The notes under the pieces are model-generated. The model ran no database searches and was not told where the DNA came from. It saw nothing but the letters and a program-made list of their open reading frames with translations. A stretch of DNA of 39,999 bases. It comes from Bacillota bacterium (GTDB lineage Bacteria; Bacillota; Bacilli; Bacillales; Cytobacillaceae). Shown one piece after another: positions 26,245 through 33,417 of this stretch. Numbering within the stretch: position 1 is the stretch's first letter; every line of letters starts with the position of its first letter. The stretch lies in assembly GCA_030705955.1 (NCBI GenBank), contig JAUZPL010000039.1:1-39999 (forward strand). The letters are read 5' to 3'. The translations under genes and the position numbers were made by a program.

Positions 26245-27258
26245 TTACTCCACAAACTTGCGTAGGCCTAATTTTACTTGGACAAGATGCTCTTTATAAG
26301 CACCTAGTTTCTTCGTGTAATACTCCTCCGCAATTTCACCATTATCGTGGGATTCTTCAAGCTCAAGGATTTTTTCTAAAATAGCTTTTTGTTTTGCCAT
26401 CAATAATTTAAATGCATTTTCTTCCTTATCAGAACTAATTCGTTGTTCTTCCAATTTTGCCTTCCTGCGGAAATATGCATAATAGCTTATTCCAGCAATA
26501 ATGATAGCCAGTAGAACAATTAAAAAGATGTGAGGATTAAAGCTGTGCAAGGGTGATTCTTCCCATAATCTGATATGTTCTGGATTATGAAAAGCTGGTG
26601 CTGTTTTTGTTACAGAACTAGTTCCCCCTGAATCACTGCTGGTTTTTGTATTTGCATTTGCATTCGAAGCAGTAGAAGGAGGCTGCTTATCCTTGCTATA
26701 GTCAATCGTAAATGGCTGGTTTACTTGTATTCCATCAACAGCATATTCCCAATAATTCTTATTATCGAAATTAAAGAGTCCTTGATTAGATGAGTCTGCT
26801 CCCTTAACCTCAACACTTCCCATTCCCTCAGGGACTAACACTTGCATAATTTGTACAGGATAATTAAGTTTTAAGACGATGCCTTTTCCTTTAGGTACAC
26901 TATAGCTATATTGTAAGCCTACATTTTGATTGGGTTCGATTGGATCGGTCGTCACAAAACCATTATCTACTTTTTTAGTAGCAATTTTGTTATCAAGAAG
27001 CTTGAAATTTGTAGCACCTTCAGGAAGGTCTACCTTTATAACTCCTTCTCCCTTTCCATCTCCTTTATATTCACTTGCTGATGAGTTTGTATAGTCCACC
27101 ATGACTGACACATTCGTTGATCCGTCTTCTGCAGGGCTTACAACTAGATAATTCAAATCTATCGATACCGGGGAATTGGTTGCAGCTAATCCACTTAATG
27201 GTTTAATAGGCAGAAGGAGCAACAAACCCAGGAAGAAGATGGTGATTTTCTTAATCAC
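26245..27258 (-). CDS. Unknown single-pass membrane protein in the ccm operon (A)
   Basis: I do not recognise this 337-residue protein. A signal peptide (1-26, FFLGLLLLLPIKPLSGLAA) leads a beta-rich extracytoplasmic domain (about 27-190), with phrases IDLNYLVVSP, VIKVDLPEGATNF, LQYSYSVPKGKG and QPFTIDYSKD. A Ser/Thr/Asn linker (191-220) leads to one membrane segment (HIFLIVLLAIIIAGISYYAYF, 243-263). A cytoplasmic coiled coil follows (265-330, KQKAILEKILELEESHDNG). No Cys or CxxC is present, so it is not a thiol enzyme. Its layout parallels the protein at 30621-31667. It starts at GTG 27258, overlapping the stop of the ccmI-like gene by 4 nt. Tight coupling suggests a structural or accessory role in the Ccm machine. 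Confidence 0.8.
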   Translation of the reverse strand: MIKKITIFFLGLLLLLPIKPLSGLAATNSPVSIDLNYLVVSPAEDGSTNVSVMVDYTNSSASEYKGDGKGEGVIKVDLPEGATNFKLLDNKIATKKVDNGFVTTDPIEPNQNVGLQYSYSVPKGKGIVLKLNYPVQIMQVLVPEGMGSVEVKGADSSNQGLFNFDNKNYWEYAVDGIQVNQPFTIDYSKDKQPPSTASNANANTKTSSDSGGTSSVTKTAPAFHNPEHIRLWEESPLHSFNPHIFLIVLLAIIIAGISYYAYFRRKAKLEEQRISSDKEENAFKLLMAKQKAILEKILELEESHDNGEIAEEYYTKKLGAYKEHLVQVKLGLRKFVE

Positions 27259-27629
27259 TTTCCTTCCCCCTTTTTCTTCTTATAACTTTGCATTGTTGCC
27301 TCAATTTCACGTTCCACTTCATCCATCAGGCTATTATCCACGTTGGAGCTTGCAAATTTTTCTTCATCTTTCAGAATTCCCGCAATTTGAACTTCATATT
27401 GTTTCTTTAAATTTTTATAATCATTGTGTGAAATCTTATCCATCTTATACTCAAACTCTATTTCATTAAGAGTGGAGAATAGATTTTCTTTTATTTGAGA
27501 TATATCCTGCTCTTTTGCCATAATCCCCAAATATGCCTCCCATTTAAACAAGGGAGAGAGAATGAAGAAAAGGCAGACAAGTGCTAGAACAGCTGTACAA
27601 ACAATTGAAATGACTGAAATATCCTGCAT
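27255..27629 (-). CDS. CcmI-like short membrane protein
   Basis: The 124-residue protein has an N-terminal membrane segment (VISIVCTAVLALVCLFFIL). A cytoplasmic helical segment follows: LFSTLNEIEFEYKMDKISHNDYKNLKKQYE. This 'L..l.eiE.d+..gkls..dy..l' pattern matches the membrane-proximal part of CcmI/CycH. Proteobacterial CcmI also has a second membrane span and a periplasmic TPR domain that holds apocytochrome c; both are missing here. It lies directly after ccmH, the usual place for ccmI. ATG 27629 is the chosen start; a TTG at 27632 precedes it. The assignment is moderate and rests on position plus the short motif. Confidence 0.65.
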   Translation of the reverse strand: MQDISVISIVCTAVLALVCLFFILSPLFKWEAYLGIMAKEQDISQIKENLFSTLNEIEFEYKMDKISHNDYKNLKKQYEVQIAGILKDEEKFASSNVDNSLMDEVEREIEATMQSYKKKKGEGK

Positions 27630-27642
27630 CAATATTCACATC

Positions 27643-28146
27643 CTAAAGATACTTTTTACGTTCCTCATCAATCATGGAAGAAAAAATTTCATTTTCTACT
27701 TCATTTTTCTCGTCAGTTTCTTCAATGATCATTTCACCTGTCTCTTTTTTCTTTACCCATTTTCGAATTACGAAGAACAAGCTAAGAGCTGCTGCACCCA
27801 ATACAACAAATGGAAGAACCCATGCTGTTAAGCTAAATCCGCTTTTCTCTGGGGCGGTTAAAATTGATTCACCATAAATATTGAGATAATATTTACGGAT
27901 TTTATCTTTATCCCAGCCCTTATTCATCATGCCAACTAGATCTTTTTTAAATTGCTTCGTCAAACTGCAAGTATTTGGGTCACACTCATAATGGTCCTGA
28001 CCACATCCACAGGTGCATAAGAATTGTGAAGCTACTGCTTTAAAAGCAGCTGATTTATAATCAATTGTTTTTGCCTCAGCATGAGAGAATGATCCCTGAA
28101 AAATAAACAAAATGATTAGGATGGCAAAGTATGCCTTGTTTTTCAC
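27643..28146 (-). CDS. ccmH: Cytochrome c maturation thiol protein CcmH
   Basis: CcmH is a membrane-anchored thiol protein that works with CcmF and CcmG to present reduced apocytochrome. The 167 residues begin with a signal or anchor segment (AYFAILIILFIFQGSFSHA). The Cys-rich motif FLCTCGCGQDHYECDPNTC (C44, C46, C48, C55, C60) replaces the proteobacterial LRCxxC. Then come the helical KDLVGMMNKGWDKDKIRKYYLNIYGE segment typical of CcmH and a second membrane span (WVLPFVVLGAAALSLFFVI). GTG 28146 starts one base after the ccmF stop, with AGAGGTGG upstream. The CxCxC form resembles CcmH proteins I recall from non-proteobacterial Ccm systems. Confidence 0.88.
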   Translation of the reverse strand: MKNKAYFAILIILFIFQGSFSHAEAKTIDYKSAAFKAVASQFLCTCGCGQDHYECDPNTCSLTKQFKKDLVGMMNKGWDKDKIRKYYLNIYGESILTAPEKSGFSLTAWVLPFVVLGAAALSLFFVIRKWVKKKETGEMIIEETDEKNEVENEIFSSMIDEERKKYL

Positions 28147-28147
28147 C

Positions 28148-30133
28148 TTAGGCCACCTCTTTACGTACTCCAGTGTATCGAGGAGTTATATTCTGGTATT
28201 TTCCATTCCAAATCGCAAATAATGCACCAATCACGATCATAAAGGAACCAATCCATAGCCAATCCATCATTGGATTTACTTTTACAAGGAAAGTTGCCTT
28301 CCCATTATTTTCCCAGGCACTTAACACAACATATAAATCTTCTTTTAGGGAAGAAATAATAGTCACTTCAGTTGAAGGTTCATTTTCTGAATTAGCATAA
28401 AAGATTTTTTTGGGTTCAAATGATCCAAGTTTTTTTCCATCTTTAAATACTGTTATGTCAGCAAATACAACATCATTAGGACCTTCCTTTTTCTGATCAA
28501 GACGATCATAGTTGATTCGATAGTCTTTGATTTCGATAGATTTTCCTAAATCAATTGTTTTCATCGTTTGTAAGTCATAGTTTTGTGAACCAATGATTCC
28601 CATCGTAATAAATGCAATCCCTAGGTGTACGAGATATCCGCCATACCTGCGGCGATTTTTTATCATCAATCGATAAAGAGCTAGGAATGGATTTTCACCC
28701 GTCATCTTTCTTCTTGCCTTCACACCTCTATAAAACTCTAAATAGTGGGTGATAAGTAAGAGAATGATAACTCCATACCCTATAACAGCCCAAGCTTTTT
28801 GTATGCCTAGAACAACCATTAAGACCATGCCGATAACGGCGAGAATAGCAGGTATTAAGAAATTTTTCCTTAGATTTTTTACTGTTGATTTTTGCCAAGC
28901 AAGCATTGGACAAACTGACATGACAAACATCATACATAAAAGAATAGGTGATTCTACCGTGTTAAAGAAAGGTGTTCCTACTGTTACTTTTGTCCCTCTA
29001 ACTGCCTCAGATACAAGTGGGAAAATCGTTCCCCAGAAAACAGCGAAAGCTGCGCCAACTAGCAATAGATTATTGATTAAGAAAGAACTTTCTTTAGAAA
29101 CAAAGGAATTGAATTCCCCTGCGCTTCTTTTTAATAAGTTGTATCTGCTCATTAATACATAAAGTGAGCCAATAACGGCAATACCCATGAATACTAAGAA
29201 ATAAAGTCCTAGATTTGAATTTGAGAAAGCATGAACAGATGTTAGAACACCACTTCTTACTAAGAAAGTTCCGAAAAGGGTAAGAGCGTATGAAATAATG
29301 ATTAAACTGATATTCCAAACTTTTAACATGTTTTTACGTTCTTGAATCATTACCGAGTGTAGGAACGCGGTTGCAGTCAACCAAGGCATGAATGACGCAT
29401 TTTCAACTGGATCCCATGCCCAGTAACCGCCCCAGCCAAGCTCAACATATGCCCATTGACCACCAAAGATATTTCCTAAACTCAAGAATAACCAGGCAAT
29501 GATGGTCCAACGTCTTGTCATCTTAATCCAGAAATCATCCATGTTTTTCATAATGAGTGCTGCCATTGCAAAAGCAAAAGGAACTGAAAGGCCTACATAA
29601 CCAAGATATAATGTAACCGGGTGTATAATCATCCCAGGGTTCTGAAGCATTGGGTTTAACCCTCTTCCTTCTGCTGGAACTGGGTTACTTAATTCAAATG
29701 GTTTTGCAACAAATCCGAGTATAAAGAAGAAGAAAACAGCATTCGCTAACAAAATGGAGGTAACATATGGAACCATTGGATTACCTTTCATTTTTCTTGA
29801 AGACATAATCATAACCATATAGAGGGATAAAAAGAATGTCCACAACAATAGCGATCCAGCATTTCCTGCCCATAATGCTGTGAGCTTATAAAGTATTGGA
29901 AGATCGCTGCTTGTATAATCCACAACATATTGGTAATGGAAATCAGAAGTACCTAAAAGGTAAAATAACGAAATCATGGCAAGGCCGGCACAAGTAAAAA
30001 CTGCAATAATTCCGCCTTTTCCACTATTAATCAATTTTTGTTTTTGCGTACTAATCCCTAGTGTTATGATGAGAAGGGAGTAAATGGAAACTGCCAAGCC
30101 TAGATAAATTGTTGCATTTGCAAATAAGTACAT
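28148..30133 (-). CDS. ccmF: Cytochrome c heme lyase subunit CcmF
   Basis: CcmF transfers heme from holo-CcmE to apocytochrome c. The 661-residue polytopic protein has the large WWD motif GQWAYVELGWGGYWAWDPVE (225-244, continuing NASFMPW). Conserved histidines include H171 (MIIHPVTLYLGYVG) and H259 (FLHSVMIQE). About 15 membrane segments are visible, with a C-terminal extracytoplasmic beta domain (about 520-620) before the last span. The length matches proteobacterial CcmF (about 650) and exceeds CcsA/ResC, which supports System I. ATG 30133 lies 37 nt after ccmE, with a GAAGGTGACG ribosome-binding site. Confidence 0.97.
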   Translation of the reverse strand: MYLFANATIYLGLAVSIYSLLIITLGISTQKQKLINSGKGGIIAVFTCAGLAMISLFYLLGTSDFHYQYVVDYTSSDLPILYKLTALWAGNAGSLLLWTFFLSLYMVMIMSSRKMKGNPMVPYVTSILLANAVFFFFILGFVAKPFELSNPVPAEGRGLNPMLQNPGMIIHPVTLYLGYVGLSVPFAFAMAALIMKNMDDFWIKMTRRWTIIAWLFLSLGNIFGGQWAYVELGWGGYWAWDPVENASFMPWLTATAFLHSVMIQERKNMLKVWNISLIIISYALTLFGTFLVRSGVLTSVHAFSNSNLGLYFLVFMGIAVIGSLYVLMSRYNLLKRSAGEFNSFVSKESSFLINNLLLVGAAFAVFWGTIFPLVSEAVRGTKVTVGTPFFNTVESPILLCMMFVMSVCPMLAWQKSTVKNLRKNFLIPAILAVIGMVLMVVLGIQKAWAVIGYGVIILLLITHYLEFYRGVKARRKMTGENPFLALYRLMIKNRRRYGGYLVHLGIAFITMGIIGSQNYDLQTMKTIDLGKSIEIKDYRINYDRLDQKKEGPNDVVFADITVFKDGKKLGSFEPKKIFYANSENEPSTEVTIISSLKEDLYVVLSAWENNGKATFLVKVNPMMDWLWIGSFMIVIGALFAIWNGKYQNITPRYTGVRKEVA

Positions 30134-30170
30134 ATCGTCACCTTCTTAAGTGTTGGCATAAAATTCAACT

Positions 30171-30599
30171 TTATTTTTTTACTTCATGTGTTTTTGGATC
30201 GTAATTTTTTGAACTCTTACCTTCATATTTAGAAGGGCATCTTGTTTCAAGTGATTGGGCCTTAAAATGATTGTTGCCGGTTGGTGAACCTTTCAAAATA
30301 CAAATGACACCATCGGAGAAATTATCCGGCTTTACTCCGTTATAGGTAACATGCAAAGTTTCTCCACTTTCTTTCACATCAAACTTTAATTGAATTTTAT
30401 CTGGATCCCATTTAATCGTTTTTTCAACTAATTCTCCTTGAACAGTGACAAAATCACTTTTATGTTGATCTTGAGTGGCAACTAGCTGTTTCATAGATAA
30501 TTCAATTCCGCTTGATCCAGGTGTTGCTGCCATTAGAAGAAATACGATGGCTCCTGCAATAATAAAGCTCCCCAATAAAACAATTGTATTTTTTTTCAT
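30171..30599 (-). CDS. ccmE: Heme chaperone CcmE, cysteine (CxxxY) type
   Basis: CcmE covalently binds heme outside the membrane and passes it to CcmF. The protein has an N-terminal anchor (IVLLGSFIIAGAIVFLLMA) and an OB-fold beta barrel (about 45-115: VTVQGELVEKTIKWDPD; LHVTYNGVKPDNFSDGV). The flexible C-terminus contains LETRCPSKYEGK. The heme-binding motif is therefore CPSKY (C121 to Y125), where most bacteria have HxxxY. CxxxY CcmE is known from archaea and some sulfate reducers, where the Cys carries the heme. ATG 30599 gives 142 residues; an ATG at 30611 is possible but too close to the preceding ribosome-binding site. It sits 21 nt after the upstream membrane-protein gene. Confidence 0.93.
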   Translation of the reverse strand: MKKNTIVLLGSFIIAGAIVFLLMAATPGSSGIELSMKQLVATQDQHKSDFVTVQGELVEKTIKWDPDKIQLKFDVKESGETLHVTYNGVKPDNFSDGVICILKGSPTGNNHFKAQSLETRCPSKYEGKSSKNYDPKTHEVKK

Positions 30600-30620
30600 T
30601 TTCACACCCATCCACCCTTT

Positions 30621-31667
30621 CTAAATAAGTTTTTTCATTTCCTCTTCATAGGTTTCCTGATCAATCTTTCCATCTAACAGCTTTTTCCGAAGTTCCTTTT
30701 TTTCTTCAGCATTGGCTAATTTATTTTCTTTTTTCTTTGCTGGTTTTTGTGTTTTATCATGATTTTTATTTTGAGTATTTTTCGTTGATGTTGGTTTAGT
30801 TGGTCGTCTTATTCCACCCTTTAGTCCTAGAAACACAAATACCCCAAAAATAATAATTGCGATTGCTATTACAATAGCGCCTCCAGTAGAAATGATTGGG
30901 CGACTGCTTGTGGTAGTGGTGCTGGTATTGTTATTTTTAACTCCACTATGTGTTGTATCATTTGGCGGCTGTTGTTTTTGCATAACCGACATAGTGGAAT
31001 CGTTGTTTGTTTTGGTATATTTGAAGGAATACTTTAAAGTAGTTCCCTTTTTAACATTTTGATATTGGTAGTAATATAGATTTTCACCATAATCACTTTT
31101 ATCGGTACCTTGTGCTTTTGGCTCCATCTGAATATTCTTTGCATTCATTGGGGCATAATAGATAACGTTTAGTTGTGCAATGTCAGCATTATTTGTTAGG
31201 TCATATGTAAAGCTTTTTTGATTGCTTACTGAGATAGTGTTCACATAATACTCAATTACGTAATTATAAGTAGCATTTTTCTTTATAGGTGTACCAGGTG
31301 TCCAAGTAATAGTGCCTTTTTCTTTATCAACAGTGAATGGCCGCTGTACTTCAGGTTTATTAATATCGGGAAATTCAGCAACAAGATTTGCTTGGAAATT
31401 TTTTGCGTTCACAGGTACAGGAATTTCAATTTGCCCATTGTAATCTTGCCCGCTTTTGTTTGTAAATGTTCCATATATACCAACAAGCAGTGAGGGCGTA
31501 TTCTTTGGCCAATTTGTTGGATAATCAAATTCAGGCATAACTTGAACTTGCATTTTTTGATAAGGAAATTTATCTGGTTGAAAGGTAGTTTCAGCACTAG
31601 CCGTTTTTATGACTAGGCTTGATAAAAAGGTCGTAATAACGAGAAAAGCAAATAACTTCTTTAGCAT
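30621..31667 (-). CDS. Unknown single-pass membrane protein heading the ccm operon (B)
   Basis: I do not recognise this 348-residue protein. A signal peptide (1-25, ending TASA) is followed by a beta-rich extracytoplasmic domain (about 26-220), which includes LLVGIYGTFTNKSGQDYNGQ, IEIPVPVNAKNFQANLV and LKYSFKYTK. A Thr/Asn/Ser linker, one membrane segment (GGAIVIAIAIIIFGVFVFLGL, 262-282) and a Lys-rich tail follow. The tail ends in EEKKELRKKLLDGKIDQETY, which resembles a SHOCT motif. No Cys is present. ATG 31667 follows AAGGAGG by 7 nt. Domain order is the same as in the protein at 26245-27258, so the two may be distant paralogues. It starts the ccm series and is probably co-transcribed. Confidence 0.8.
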   Translation of the reverse strand: MLKKLFAFLVITTFLSSLVIKTASAETTFQPDKFPYQKMQVQVMPEFDYPTNWPKNTPSLLVGIYGTFTNKSGQDYNGQIEIPVPVNAKNFQANLVAEFPDINKPEVQRPFTVDKEKGTITWTPGTPIKKNATYNYVIEYYVNTISVSNQKSFTYDLTNNADIAQLNVIYYAPMNAKNIQMEPKAQGTDKSDYGENLYYYQYQNVKKGTTLKYSFKYTKTNNDSTMSVMQKQQPPNDTTHSGVKNNNTSTTTTSSRPIISTGGAIVIAIAIIIFGVFVFLGLKGGIRRPTKPTSTKNTQNKNHDKTQKPAKKKENKLANAEEKKELRKKLLDGKIDQETYEEEMKKLI

Positions 31668-32107
31668 AAGAATCCTCCTTGAAAATGGAAACTCCATCAT
31701 TCGAAAGAACTATTATTACTATAGTCCTCTTTGAAATAAATATAATCGTTATCGATCCCTCATAGTTTAATTAGTATTGAACATTTTGTTAAAGGACCTA
31801 AACCGTTACGTTTTTGACAAACAAAAACCATAAAATGTTCACATTTTGAAAATTATAACGATTTATAAGGTAATTTTCCTTATCAAGTTAAATAGAAGAA
31901 ATTCCTTGGGTTAATTGAAAGATTCAAAGAATTCCCTTCCCCTTCTCCATACGCCCTCCTCGATTTTTCTTTTCTAATGTTAACTATAAACTTTATCTAT
32001 TTTTACAAGCTGTATAGAAAATGAACTTTTTGTTAATTTTGGTTAAAAATGGCCATTTCGGAATTTTAAACTACCTTAAAGAACTATTTAAGGACTATAT
32101 AGGATTT
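31668..32107. other. Promoter region of the ccm operon
   Basis: This 440-bp AT-rich stretch lies between the cytochrome c terminator and the ccm operon and has no open frame with a ribosome-binding site. It should contain the ccm promoter, but I see no -35/-10 pair that I would trust; TTGTCA near 31813 and TATAGT near 31720 are isolated half-matches. Two copies of ATGTTCA-type words and small hairpins (ATAAGG/CCTTAT at 31865-31882; CCTTAA/TTAAGG near 32075-32092) are the only structure noted. Confidence 0.4.
31778..31847. promoter_or_regulatory. Candidate operator pair upstream of the ccm operon
   Basis: AAAATGTTCACATTTT (31832-31847) is a 16-bp palindrome with 7-bp arms and a 2-bp centre. 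A half-site in the other orientation, TGAACATTTT, lies at 31778-31787. The same core (TGAACAT) occurs at 33323-33329 upstream of the lipoprotein-cytochrome c genes. Such palindromes often bind regulators; the regulator is unknown. Confidence 0.35.
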
Positions 32108-32149
32108 CAAAATAAAACCCCTAAATCCTTATGAATGGATCTAGGGGTT
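32108..32149 (-). terminator. Rho-independent terminator after cytochrome c
   Basis: Minus-strand stem AACCCCTAGATCC / GGATTTAGGGGTT (one G-U pair) with a short loop, followed by TTATTTTG. It begins 7 nt past the cytochrome c stop and separates that gene from the ccm promoter region. Confidence 0.9.
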
Positions 32150-32156
32150 CATACGA

Positions 32157-32813
32157 TTATTTGTGAGATAATGACCGAATATATGTAACAATATCGGTAA
32201 TATCATCTTTTTTTAACTGACGCACTCCTTCGAGCCCTTTAAGTGAAGGACCCATTCGGGTATCCTCACGCCCATAAGCAGTGCTAATCCATATTTGTTG
32301 GTCGGTCGTATATTTTAAGTATTGTGGATTTGAAATGGATGTTCCCATGTTTACTTTTCCCGCCCCAGCCTTGCCATGACAGCTTTGACAGTATAAATCA
32401 TATAATTTCTTACCATTAGAAATATCGCCAGAAATTGTCTTAGGAGCTGATACCTTCAGTTCCTGAGTTTGCCAATTCCTTATGAAAGCAACAAGGTTGG
32501 TTAATGCCTTTTCTGAAACTCTTGGCCCATAGCTTGGCATAGCAGTGTTTTCTCTACCATATTTAATATCGTTATACAAATCCTTATCTGATACTGTATT
32601 AAGGAAATGTTGATTGTTAATGGCCGTGCCTACCTTTGCTCCTTCACCTTTTCCTGTTTTTCCATGACAAACTAAGCACTGCACCTTGTATATTTTTTCT
32701 CCTGCAACAATTGCCTTAGCACTCTTATTATCTTTCAAGCTATTATGACTGATCACAATAATAATACCTATGATAATTAGAAAATAACTTCCGATTAATA
32801 TTACTTTCCTCAT
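32157..32813 (-). CDS. Membrane-anchored diheme cytochrome c
   Basis: The 218-residue protein has an N-terminal hydrophobic anchor (VILIGSYFLIIIGIIIVI) and two class I cytochrome c domains in tandem. Heme sites are CLVCH (C46, C49, H50) and CQSCH (C142, C145, H146). Probable distal ligands are M92 (NTAMPSYG) and M187 (DTRMGPS). Each domain ends in the usual LVAFIR / IVTYIR helix. It is a likely electron carrier on the outer face of the membrane and an obvious client of the adjacent Ccm machinery. ATG 32813 lies 10 nt after the readthrough stop of the lipoprotein gene, with GGGGTGA between. This spacing argues that the upstream frame is translated to that stop. The redox partner is not evident here. 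Confidence 0.95.
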   Translation of the reverse strand: MRKVILIGSYFLIIIGIIIVISHNSLKDNKSAKAIVAGEKIYKVQCLVCHGKTGKGEGAKVGTAINNQHFLNTVSDKDLYNDIKYGRENTAMPSYGPRVSEKALTNLVAFIRNWQTQELKVSAPKTISGDISNGKKLYDLYCQSCHGKAGAGKVNMGTSISNPQYLKYTTDQQIWISTAYGREDTRMGPSLKGLEGVRQLKKDDITDIVTYIRSLSHK

Positions 32814-32823
32814 GGGTCACCCC

Positions 32824-33270
32824 TTATTTTGGTTCAGGTGTTGGAGTTGGTTCCCCGGCGTCTTTATATTTTTCGGTAATTAATTGATAAATTTCCTTTG
32901 GACTTTTTCCATCCTGATGCATTTGAATCGCCTCCCGGGCGATATCTATACAAATGTCTCACGATATACTCATATTATCCCATTGTTCAACCGCATTATT
33001 TGGTCCCATTTTATCAATATAACATTGTAGATTGCTTACGTGTCCATCCTGTGTTCCACACCCGCAGAAGCAAGGGACTTTTGATAAAACATCTGGATAT
33101 TTTGCAGCCATGAGATAGGTTTCTTTTACTTTTTGAGATGAATTCAAAACATAATTTGGTAATGGCTGATTTTTTTTATCTAATGAAAGATTCTCTTTCT
33201 TGGTACTGCAGCCTGCTGCAATCCCGGCAACTAGAATGATAAGTAAGAATAGAGAGGCTAAGCGTTTCAA
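32824..33270 (-). CDS. PCYCGC-family lipoprotein with in-frame TGA, candidate selenoprotein
   Basis: A lipoprotein signal (LFLLIILVAGIAAGC, lipobox Cys 21) precedes a domain with VPCFCGCGTQDGH and NLQCYID, the hallmark of the PCYCGC family. The frame meets TGA at 32959-32961 (codon 104) after QWDNMSIS. It then continues without interruption through DICIDIAREAIQMHQDGKS and KEIYQLITEKY to EPTPTPEPK and TAA at 32824. In relatives I recall, the same region reads like 'WDdHg..C..CL.IA.....kGKS..EIr..i.e.Y....PTPTP', so TGA replaces the first Cys of a CxxC. A SECIS-like hairpin follows. The readthrough product is 148 residues from TTG 33270 (GTG 33279 is possible). If TGA is a stop, it is a truncated 103-residue protein. 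Family function is unknown; metal or thiol chemistry is plausible. Confidence 0.75.
32920..32956 (-). promoter_or_regulatory. Candidate bacterial SECIS element
   Basis: Directly after the in-frame TGA, the minus strand can fold as an upper stem ATCGCC / GGCGAT (32943-32938 with 32932-32927) with apical loop CGGGA. Below it lie a bulged U and an extra G-C/A-U pair. Alternatively, an outer stem CATTTG / CAAATG closes the whole structure. The loop starts 21 nt after the TGA and has G at its second position. This agrees with the published bacterial SECIS pattern as I remember it (loop 16-37 nt from UGA, a G in the first two loop bases). The stem is markedly GC-rich for this gene. Confidence 0.6.
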
Positions 33271-33383
33271 ATCAATCACCCCTTCCAGTATAGAGTATTT
33301 TTCTAATTCATTTTAGCAAATATGAACATGGTACATATCAAACAAATCTTACTATTTAGTGAAGTTTCTAAGATGGAAATTGT

Positions 33384-33417
33384 AAAAATAAAAAGGAGAT
33401 AATTTACCTTAAATCTC
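33384..33417 (-). terminator. Possible weak terminator of the response regulator gene
   Basis: On the minus strand GAGATTTA ... ATCTC can pair across the stop codon, with an internal bulge, and TTTTTATTTTT follows. The stem is short and AT-rich, so readthrough into the lipoprotein-cytochrome c genes is quite possible. Confidence 0.45.

Noticed and set aside
32959-33279. Lipoprotein gene ending at the TGA as a complete 106-codon gene
   Set aside because: The frame after the TGA encodes the conserved second half of the family and ends just before the next gene, so a simple stop does not explain it. Nonsense mutation or sequencing error remains possible.
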